A DNA stretch of 64,000 nucleotides from positions 54,352 to 118,351 of the forward strand of contig JBNGIQ010009380.1 of NCBI GenBank assembly GCA_049999765.1, given 5' to 3'. Positions 56,701 to 64,000 of this stretch are shown one piece after another (within the stretch, counting starts at the first letter, position 1; each line of letters opens with the position of its first letter). Both the position numbers and the translations under genes were made by a program. The notes beneath the pieces were generated by a model that ran no database searches, had not been told where the DNA came from, and worked only from the letters and a program-made list of their open reading frames with translations. This DNA is from Phaeoceros laevis (Eukaryota > Anthocerotophyta > Anthocerotopsida > Notothyladales).

Positions 56701-58760
56701 GGCGTGTATCAAGATAAAGAGATGCATGGTACTTATACACCAAGACATCAGCTGGAGCAAATTTGATAGAGGTTGGCATTTCGGATCCGGCTCTGAGGAC
56801 ACCACTTGGAGGGACCATAGAGAAAGCTTCCTTGTCATATGCCTCGTACACAATGTCACTGGCCAACTTCCAATCATCAACCTTTGGTGGGTTCCTTTTC
56901 AGCTTCCAGAAATAACGGTATGAGACAGAAGAGCTATTAGCCACTGTCAACTCTCTTTGGGTGGAGGATGAAACAACAACCTGGCCAATCCATAAGCCGA
57001 GATCTAGCTCACCAGGACGAAGTCTGCGCCCATCTATGTGGCCAAAGTCGACTGCGATGTTATCTGCAATGCCTGATATTGTTGTCTCCCACTCCAGACC
57101 AGTGCCAGTGACGAGCTTCACGGTGGCACAAAACTTGCCAGGGACAGAGGGCCTAAACAACACAATGACATTCCCAGTTTCCTCAGCCTGTAACTCCAAG
57201 GCACAAGGATAAGCAACAAACGGAGGAAAGAATAATATGTTGTGACAAACATAGATTAGTTCAACTCCTGGAGAACGGTGATCTGAGGGAGATGGTGACT
57301 GACAATCAAGTAGTAAGCGAAAGGCGGCACCTGCTCCCATGGCTGTAACTGCGAAGGAGCCCGAAGTAACATGGCCTACAAGACAATGCCCAAGGTCCAC
57401 AGTTCGAGGGATACTGAAGACGGCAGGGAGTGGCTGGTGGGCCACGAGACGGATGCATAGTCTATCCATCTCTGTCTTAACTAGGATACAGTCGTCAGGA
57501 ATAGCTACACCACCAGGCACAAATATGACAGTTAAATGTGAACACGTGCCTGGGCCGAGTAATTTTCCCTGAAAAGGGAATTCATCGGATTCCATCATGT
57601 ATGAGCTAGTCTGAGGCTTGATGACCCTACAAAATGCCCACAGTGGTGTTACTCAACATCCAAACTGACATATGAAAGCAGTGATAGGTGCATGCTCCAA
57701 GATTGCCTCCCTAGACTACACCTTGCAACACATGCATCCCCCTCAATAGTCCTTCAGCACATAAAGTAAGATCCACTTTTAATGGTAGACAAGCAGAAAA
57801 AAGTCACAAACACTAGTGACCTGTACCTTAAGGTCTGACTCCAAGGGCTCATATTCAATATTTCAAGTTGTGCCAAGTATCTGCCTCCAGGTTCTGCAGC
57901 GACGGACACATTTAGCCAATACACCACCTGAAGCCAAAAAAGTCCATACACAAACTGCAGCACCAGAACAACTTAAGGATACCCCTGACCAACTCTGGTT
58001 ATGACATTCGGGTAACCCAGAACGTGTAACTGAGGAAACAAGATCGAAAAGCCAGAAGTTGTGAAGACCTAAGGCTAGCTAGCCTCAAGTGAATATGGCT
58101 GTGGATTTCCACTAGAAAAATGTAAGCGCTTGCGCACCCCAAATATATCCGGTGCAGTGAAACAGATGGCTCACCGTAGCCGAAAAACTGAATCACTGGG
58201 GGGTCTAATAGCACATAGGTCAAGGCTCCGGCATCGGTAGTCTTCAACTCGAATATTCTTAGGGCCTATTTCACATACCAGGCTGCATTGGATAAATGCA
58301 GCAGACAAAACAGATAGACACAGGCTGTGAAATGACTGACCTTGAAGATCTTTGGGGGTCTTGTACAGTATCTGGGATTTTGGGTGGCCAGTAGCCTAGT
58401 CTGCATGTCAAGTATGTCTTCCTTGATCTGACACAGGCAGTAAACCAAGTAGAAGACTTAGTATGAAAGGCACCAGCTCTTTTGTTTGCTCCAAATTCAC
58501 CTGCTCTGGCTTTTCTTCAGTACCTTTCTCCATATGTTTAAGGTCAGATCCACGTCTCGGTACTTGCTAATTTCAGATTTCTCCTCCTCCCACTTTTTAT
58601 CTGCCAGGAGTTTCTCGATGGATATGTACTTCTTCTTTGGCTTAGGGCGAGGGCCTCCCGTTTTGTAGAAGAGCCTCCATATATCGTCAGGTCCGTGGAT
58701 AGAGTATCGTCTTGTAGGAGTATCCGCCCAGGAGTATCGACGTGTTTTAGCCGGCTCCAT
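50753..58760 (-). CDS. DLEC1/CFAP81-like axonemal protein
   Basis: This large protein of Ig-like (MSP/ASH-type) modules resembles DLEC1, a central-apparatus protein of motile cilia; in plants it would serve sperm flagella. Exons (minus): 58524-58760, 58341-58427, 58175-58265, 57827-57927, 56105-57626, 54470-55987, 53775-54377, 53323-53624, 53232 into the N-gap, 51991-52512, 51665-51895, an optional 51512-51556, 51189-51416, 50753-51094. The total is about 2050 residues (human DLEC1 about 1755). Matches include GVLRAGSEMPTSIKFAP, SIPCLDFGRRCSLGV, GCGVCFLTYPSGQGVLGPW, LVPLRCELVFPEVELL and the C-terminal VTFSPMEEIPYKETYHL. Three parts are uncertain: the junction of exons 3 and 4 (phase not resolved), the segment lost in the 52809-52908 gap, and one or two exons between 52513 and 52808. 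A tandem exon duplication is described separately. An in-frame ATG exists 29 codons upstream of the chosen start. Confidence 0.85.
51104..52055 (-). repeat. tandem duplication of about 475 bp including an exon
   Basis: Two adjacent units, about 51104-51580 and 51580-52055, align over their whole length, allowing for small indels. Each contains one copy of an exon encoding SKRIPRPSVHGPYGPWELH and GTRYTMAEEWPLPWGK (51189-51416 and 51665-51895), with intact splice sites and the same phase. The unit also contains the last 45 bases of the preceding exon. Confidence 0.92.
52809..52908. other. assembly gap (100 N) in the DLEC1-like gene
   Basis: The flanking sequences are not duplicates, so unlike the other two gaps this one may hide real sequence. 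The left side reads out of the KLEIEEVP exon and the right side lies in an incompletely resolved exon. Confidence 0.8.
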
Positions 58761-60605
58761 CTTGCTCTCTACTGGGATACTAGAAAATATGGAAGAAATG
58801 CTGAATTGACCTCTTGGTAGTGCACCAGGTGCACCTCGCAGATGCAATATGCACCCCGTATGCGGCTTTAAAAATAGCTGTTCAGGGTGAAGGCATCACA
58901 TCTTTCCTGTGATATTTAAAGGCTCAGACTTGTGGTTGCAACATGTACCCTTCACTTGGTTACAGCACTAGGTTTCACCATAAGAACATGTAAACTGCTC
59001 TATACAGGCGTCTTTCACAACTAGCTTCCAAAGACAAGAGTGAGTTCTACCTCCTAAGCATGCACGGATCCTTCAGCTGTCTTGAACTAAACAAATATAC
59101 TGCAACCTTAGCACAAGAGCAAGCTTGCTTAAAGTCACACTTATTCCTCCTATCAAACGCAAGCTTGCAGTTCCTTATTTTTTGGTTAAAAAGTTCAAGA
59201 AGGTTGTGAAACATGGTTCCAATGCTTTTCTTTTCTCGAGAAGGACAAAGGAAAAAATTTTCTTGATGGCATGTTTGTGGCAGAGTGGACTTGGAGAGCA
59301 GTACGTATGATAGGATTCACCCGTGGAGATCGGCCATGGATGACAAAATGAAGCTTGTAAAGCAAAAAATTTTGATATCACAGCTTGTAAGTCATATCTT
59401 CTTGTTGGTCTCTTGTGCATCAAGATCCATGTAGCCCAAGATACACAATACAATTAATGAGAAGAAGGCAGGTTCAACGCTTTCCCCAAACATCATCTCA
59501 AACATTGGCAGGTGCATAGTTTCCCAAAAGATGATCCAAAGTTCCTTGTAGAATTAAGTGTGCTATCCATTGCAAAAGAATTGATGTGGAGTGATTTTGT
59601 TTTGATGTGAAGCAATTGATGTTCTCTAAATCTGCCCTCCAAGATGTTTGTTTAGGGTTTTCAGTACTCAAGCTGTGTGGGACTCCCGCACACAAGGAAC
59701 GATGGAGGGCAGGGCACTCCACTGGCAGAGTTTGGAAAGGCTCCACTCACTTGAAAATTCCAAGGATCAACTTGAGTCTTGAATGCTCGTCCTAGTACTC
59801 GTCAAGTCTTCTAGTGAACTCTTAGAAGACTTGACACCAAACATGTTTGTGGCAACTGGTATGCCCTAAACCAGGTATTAAAAGCAAATTTTGAGCGCAT
59901 GCTGGATGGAGCTTTTCATGACCCAGGCTCTCTATGAGCTCAAATGTGGAACAACTAATGGCGAGCACATGAATTCCTTGTTGCAAGGCACTGTGCAGGG
60001 CAACACTAGTGTGCATCAGAAGCGTGAAAGCGCGCATCTACATATAGGCATCGATCCATGTAGACTAGCTGGAATGCGTGGTGGAAGGCGGCAGTGAGCA
60101 GGCACCGCACTTGCTAGAATTGCAATTGAATTGATGCTTTTCAAGAACCTTGGGTAAGTAGCTATAGCTAGTAAAATTCATTTCATTCATGAGCTCCAAA
60201 GACATTTGACCGATCGATACATGTGGATTGACGATCTGGATAACGGGAAGCCCCGGCCCCTGCTGCACAGCCAGCGGGAATTGCGGAAGAAGCTTGGTTT
60301 GCTCCACGAGCGAAGGTCTGATGATAGTCTAATAAGTTCAAAAACCAAAGGACCAAAGGAAAGGACCGTGCAAGCTTGCAATTGGGGGGGTCGGTAGCTA
60401 CTAGCCACTTGGCCTCTATTCCGGTCGTGTGGTAGTTTGATTTTCAACTCCACGTGGGAATTGACCATGTCAGCAGGGGCTTGGATATATCCGGATGCTC
60501 TGGAGAGAAAGAAGCAGCCAGGAGTAAATTCGTGTCAACTTTGGCATCTCGCAAGAAGGTTTGTTGGCTTGCGCGGCAGAAAAGTGCACTAGTGTAACAG
60601 TAGCT
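58761..60605. other. 1.8 kb without a recognised gene
   Basis: The first few hundred bases should include the promoter of the DLEC1-like gene. Short open frames occur on both strands, none resembling a known protein. No clear repeat was recognised apart from AT-rich tracts. Confidence 0.55.
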
Positions 60606-60614
60606 CCGTTGGAC
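60606..60614. repeat. target-site duplication, left copy
   Basis: CCGTTGGAC, identical to 63509-63517 at the other end of the MULE-like element. Confidence 0.85.
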
Positions 60615-60765
60615 CCCGTTCCTTAATTTGACGCAAGCATTGAAGGCTGGCACGCGCGACCTGGCCTGGCCCCGTGGGGAGAGAGAGAACCTAAACCAGG
60701 GCTGCCGGGCTTGCGGGCAAGCACGCACCGTTGTCTCCCGGTTCCTGCGCTCCCTCATCCGGCTG

Positions 60766-61165
60766 CCCCTAAAAAACACCTCGCCAGGTGCGGGGCCCGC
60801 CGCGCGCCATGGCATGTCGCCATGGCTCTCCCTCCTGCCCTCCTGCATACCATCTCTCCTCGTACCTCTCCTCCTTTCTCTCAGTACTCCAGCGACCGGC
60901 TACTCACGCCACCGGCTCCCTACGGGATTTGAGTTTAGTTCGCCGTCACGGTGAACTAGACGGAATGGATGCTTCAAGGTTTGAAAGCTTCGGGCTATGG
61001 CGCTCCGCCATAGCCCTCTTACAGATTTTGCCGCGCCGCGCCTAGTAGGCCCAGCAGAGCCTCGCCCCACCGCGCCCAGCAGCGCCGCACAGCACAGCGC
61101 CCTGGCCCAGCAGAACCCAAGCCCAGCAGAGCCTCGCCCAGCTGGACCAGCAGGACCAGCAGAGC
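60766..61165 (+). repeat. inner inverted repeat, left arm
   Basis: It matches the reverse complement of 62118-62494 over about 370 bp with few substitutions and several short indels, and includes a GCTATGGCG/CGCCATAGC palindrome. It is the continuation of the left terminal inverted repeat. Confidence 0.88.
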
Positions 61166-61873
61166 CTCGCGGCTCCGCACCCAAGGAAGGCATGACGGGA
61201 CGGGATGCAGGGAGGCAGGGCGGGATTGCGGTAGCTGGCCAGGCAGGCTGGCCTAGGCATGGCGGGACACGGGGCTGCGGGTAGCTGGCAGGCTCGGAGG
61301 GCAAGGGGCGGGCTGCGGGGATCGGGCAGGCATGTCGGACGGAGAGCCCTGCAGGCCTGCAGCTGGCCAGGCAGGCATGCCAGGATTGTGACTGCCCGGG
61401 AGGGCCGGGGCTGTTGGGGGGACGCGAGCTACTGGGCGAGCTGCTGGGCGGGCCGGGGCTGCTGGCCATGGATGGGGCTGCTGGCCATGGACGGGGCTTC
61501 TGGCCATGGACGGGGCTGCTGGTCGAGCCCGGGGCGGCAGGCATGGCGCCCCTTGCCGGCAGCGTTCCTGGCGTGCTGGGGAATGCCCCCGTTGGTGGTG
61601 CGAAATTGTAGATGGAGCTTTGCAGGGTTTTTCAGCACTAGCAGTCCAGCGGGCATTGAAAGAATCCAATCCACGTTTCAGAACAAACCTGGACAATCTC
61701 AGGAGCATCAGGGAAATGCTTGGCTAACTTGCGGCAAGATTTAGCCTACGCTATTAATCCACGGTTGAAGTTGTAGCCAATTTTCAAAAAATGGTTCTCT
61801 GAAGGACCTTGGACGTCGTAGGTGAACTCTTTCAACACCCGATTGAACTTTGCACCTGCGTCTAAGCGGGTCA

Positions 61874-62110
61874 TCAGCTGCAGGCAAGCACATTGCAAGC
61901 TTTGAGCATCCAGGTAGGGACGAAACCCTGGAGTGAATAGCCTAGGTCAAAAAATGCAATCTTCTGCTTCAGCTTGGACCTAAACCACTGATTGTCGCTC
62001 TCCTGTAAAAATCTAGCATGAAACCTCTGCCATTCTGAAACACAGCACCAGTTATTGCACAGAACATCACTGCTGAGCAACTGCACATCGATGAAGCTGC
62101 CATGATTCAA
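61874..62110 (-). CDS. open frame in the MULE interior, possible captured gene fragment
   Basis: A 78-residue frame includes DNQWFRSKLKQKIAFFDLGY and QGFVPTWMLKACNVLACS, with composition like real coding DNA and unlike the GC-rich repeats on either side. Upstream and downstream segments on the same strand also read open in places (to about 61600) but with stops and no clear splice sites. No family was recognised. Pack-MULEs often carry host gene fragments; that is the inference here. Confidence 0.3.
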   Translation of the reverse strand: MNHGSFIDVQLLSSDVLCNNWCCVSEWQRFHARFLQESDNQWFRSKLKQKIAFFDLGYSLQGFVPTWMLKACNVLACS

Positions 62111-62117
62111 TCAAGCT

Positions 62118-62494
62118 GAAGGCTCTGCTGAGGCTCGGCTGGTCCTGCTGGGCGAGGCTCTGCTGGGCCAGGGCGCTGTGCTGTGCGGCGCTGCTGGGCG
62201 CGGTGGGGCGAGGCTCTGCTGGGCCTACTAGGCGCGGCGCGGCAAAATCTGTAAGAGGGCTATGGCGGAGCGCCATAGCCCGAAGCTTTCAAACCTTGAA
62301 GCATCCATTCCGTCTAGTTCACCGTGACGGGAACTAAACTCAAATCCCGTGGCGTGAGTAGCCGGTCGCTGGAGTACTGAGAGAAAGGAGAGGTACGAAG
62401 AGAGATGGTATGCAGGAGGGCAGGAGGGATAGCCATGGCGACATGCCATGGCGTGCGGTGGGCCCCGCACCTGGCGAGGTGTTTTTTAGGGGCA
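62118..62494 (-). repeat. inner inverted repeat, right arm
   Basis: This is the inverse partner of 60766-61165. Immediately beyond it, from about 62500, the right terminal repeat departs from the left one because of inserted DNA. Confidence 0.88.
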
Positions 62495-62511
62495 GCCCCC
62501 TCATCCTGCCG

Positions 62512-62570
62512 TCGCGCGAAACGGCGGGCCCGCCGTTCCGCGCAACGGCAGATGAGGGAGCGCCCGTTCA
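62512..62570. repeat. GC-rich near-perfect palindrome
   Basis: Arms containing AACGGCGGG and CCCGCCGTT (with flanking ATCCTGCCGTCGCGCG and CGCGCAACGGCAGAT) make a palindrome of about 57 bp. A related copy lies at 63298-63342. The two bracket the 5S-containing segment. Confidence 0.8.
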
Positions 62571-62658
62571 CGCCAACGGCGGCAAGGGGCTCCGGAACAA
62601 ATGCATTCTTTGAAAGTAAGGGTTGTGGCTGATATCCCGTCGGTGACAGACTTTGTTG

Positions 62659-62777
62659 TGTTGCGGTCATACCACAGCTACTACACCGGATGCCATCAGA
62701 GCTCCGCAGTCAAGCGCCCTTGAGTCGGATCAGTACAGGGATGGGTGACCTCCCGGGAAGTCCCGATGCTGCATCCA
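62659..62777 (+). rRNA. 5S rRNA-like sequence (relic or transposon domain)
   Basis: The 119 bases align end to end with plant 5S rRNA. The most conserved parts are almost unchanged: CACCGGATGCCATCAGAGCTC, CCGCAGTCAAGCGCCCTTGAG (box A of the internal promoter) and GATGGGTGACCTCCCGGGAAG (box C). A TTTT pol III stop follows at 62778-62781. The 5' end (TGTTGCGG) no longer pairs well with the 3' end (GCTGCATCC), so helix I is damaged and a functional ribosomal product is doubtful. It is a single copy inside a MULE, not in a tandem array. It could be a dispersed 5S pseudogene, the 5S domain of a Cassandra-type TRIM retrotransposon LTR, or a 5S-headed SINE. Confidence 0.8.
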
Positions 62778-63297
62778 TTTTGCTACCACTTCTATTTGTT
62801 ATTGCAACAAAATATGGGACCAACACACTGCTCTCTCTCTCTCGCACACCCCACCACCAAGCAAGCAACAAAATATGGGACCAATTTTTTTAATGTGCTT
62901 TGGATTGGTGTTTGGCAACATTGTCTTTGTGTATAAGGTCGCATGGCCGGTACACCCAAATGCCTTGCACACCTCTTTCCATGGCGATGGAACATGGCTA
63001 TCATGTGCCATGACAATATGCTGCCATGCATGCGATGTACCCATGTGCCATAGAGAGAGAGGAAAGACCGTCTACCCACTACTTCAAAATAAAAGAAAAA
63101 GAAAAATTCCCACCTACATGCCGCTACTACTAATGTAAAACGTCAACAAAGAGGGTTGTCCCCCACTTGTAAAAGCGTGGTGTGCGTCATAAAACCCTTG
63201 TAGACACTGCTGGTAGTCTAGATCTAGCACATGCATGCAGCCAAACCCTTATGAAAAACCGTCCCCACGGACCCCACCCCACTCCTACTCCTAATCT

Positions 63298-63342
63298 GGA
63301 ACGGCGGGCTCGCCGTTCCATGCAACGGCAGGATGCAGAGAA
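63298..63342. repeat. second copy of the GC-rich palindrome
   Basis: GGAACGGCGGGCTCGCCGTTCC is one change away from a perfect palindrome. It is followed by CAACGGCAGGATG, as near 62540. Confidence 0.75.
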
Positions 63343-63517
63343 CGGAGCGTGCTTGCCCGGCAGCCCGGCAGCCCAAGGCGCGCACGCGCGAGAGATGCCG
63401 CGGGCCCACCGCCTGGTTTAGGTTCTCTCTCTCCCCTCTCTGAATGCACGGGGGCAGGCCAGGTCGCGCGTGGCAGCCTTCAATGCTTGCGTCAAATTAA
63501 GGAACGGGCCGTTGGAC

Positions 63518-63746
63518 TGGCCTGCCCGCACCTTAGTTACCACGGCTTAAGAAATGGTGGAAACGGCAACGCGTTTCTGCGCGTTTCTAAACGTTTCCTT
63601 ATTTTTGGGGGTGACTCAAGGAAACGGAACTAGGCTCCTTTTTAGTGTATTTTAAAGCTTTAAGATTTAAATAATAACTAAGGCACAGGGGGTAGGGGCG
63701 GGCAAGTTACAAACTTCAAAGGGCAACCTAACTTACTCGTGAATCA
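63518..63746. other. spacer right of the MULE
   Basis: Short degenerate repeats of GTTTCT and GGAAACG, no gene recognised. Confidence 0.45.
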
Positions 63747-63908
63747 CTACTGGGATGGGGGGCGTCCCCCATCCCAGTAAATCTTCTCCACATCGGGCCT
63801 CCACTTCTTGAAAAACAGTTGCACATTCTTTGCTGCCAACTCTTGGTGAATGATTTCGTCACGAAAGCAATGTCTGCGATGCATTTCGTGCGCTAGGAGG
63901 CAGAGCAG
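63747..63908 (-). CDS. possible terminal exon of an unrecognised gene
   Basis: On the minus strand an exon-like frame follows a plausible acceptor (CCAGTAG) and ends at a TAG. It reads LLCLLAHEMHRRHC, RDEIIHQELAAKNVQLFFKK and WRPDVEKIYWDGGRPPSQ. The composition is coding-like, but the rest of the gene would lie beyond the right edge of the window. The stop overlaps a 13-bp-arm hairpin (63749-63779). A transposon-derived origin is equally possible. Confidence 0.25.
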   Translation of the reverse strand: MLCLLAHEMHRRHCFRDEIIHQELAAKNVQLFFKKWRPDVEKIYWDGGRPPSQ

Positions 63909-64000
63909 CTACTGGAGAGCGCGCCCAGGCATAGCGCGATGCCATCCTGAGGCGATCCCCAGCAGCGCTGCCTGGATCAGGCCGGGGAGAGCGTCTAAGA

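Larger units (their letters stand above)
60615..63508. mobile_element. MULE-like element with 9-bp target-site duplications
   Basis: The element begins CCCGTTCCTTAATTTGACGC and ends with the exact complement. It is flanked by identical 9-bp direct repeats CCGTTGGAC (60606-60614 and 63509-63517), the length made by Mutator-like transposases. The inverted repeats are long: about 110 bp at the ends, and after interruptions a further 350-400 bp (60766-61165 against 62118-62494) at roughly 95 percent identity. The right repeat is interrupted by about 800 bp holding palindromes and a 5S rRNA-like sequence. The interior (61166-62117) has GC-rich short repeats and a possible captured gene fragment. 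There is no transposase, so this is a non-autonomous, Pack-MULE-like element. Target sites are perfect, implying a fairly recent insertion. Confidence 0.82.

Noticed and set aside
59125-60100. Short open frames and possible small genes right of the DLEC1-like gene
   Set aside because: All under 100 residues, with no splice partners, domain or coding-like bias.
60900-61744. Open frames of 150-214 residues in the MULE
   Set aside because: Low-complexity Pro/Ala/Ser translations of GC-rich repeats and inverted repeats. Open frames occur on both strands over the same bases.

Overview
The window is nuclear DNA from a streptophyte plant, most likely a seedless lineage (bryophyte, lycophyte, fern or charophyte). 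It has many short spliceosomal introns (about 50-280 bp, mostly about 75-120 bp). The gene set includes plant forms such as an acyl-CoA-binding protein with ankyrin repeats, a TIP1-type ankyrin S-acyltransferase, a germin-like protein and a plastid-type FabZ. It also holds a flagellar-axoneme gene (DLEC1/CFAP81-like), which fits a plant with swimming sperm and argues against a flowering plant. The species cannot be fixed from this sequence. All gene models were assembled by hand from reading frame, splice sites and family resemblance.

Layout. Bases 1-8,900 are a transposon graveyard: an LTR-like block, a decayed PHD-finger fragment, a broken CACTA (En/Spm) transposase, a non-autonomous hAT element and repeated segments. 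From 8,927 to 15,639 lie a D-box-containing acidic protein of unknown family (+), a convergent FabZ dehydratase (-) and an ANKRD13-type ankyrin/GPCR-chaperone protein (-). Then come about 4.5 kb without a recognisable gene, the ankyrin acyl-CoA-binding protein (+, 20,160-22,181), a repeat-rich stretch, a possible partial coding unit (-), an intronless germin-like gene (+, 24,527-25,204) and another 3.9 kb of repeats.

From 29,144 to 58,760 the window is gene-dense: condensin subunit CAP-D2 (+), ankyrin-DHHC S-acyltransferase (-), TRAPP subunit TRAPPC1/Bet5 (-), the DNA2 nuclease-helicase (+, 37 exons) and the DLEC1-like gene (-). CAP-D2 and the acyltransferase are tail-to-tail, with 172 bp between stop codons. 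DNA2 and DLEC1 are also tail-to-tail, 218 bp apart. TRAPPC1 and DNA2 diverge from a 429-bp shared promoter. CAP-D2 and DNA2 both act in chromosome maintenance, but nothing here suggests co-regulation beyond proximity. The right end (60,615-63,508) is a MULE-type element with exact 9-bp target-site duplications and long inverted repeats. One inverted repeat is interrupted by a segment carrying a 5S rRNA-like sequence.

Assembly caveats. There are three N-gaps. Two (1869-1878 and 30444-30843) are flanked on both sides by the same 47 bases, so they are almost certainly unmerged contig overlaps. The third (52809-52908) interrupts the DLEC1-like gene. The most unusual observations are an in-frame tandem exon duplication in the DLEC1-like gene that appears to have created a new 45-nt exon, and the 5S-bearing segment inside the MULE.
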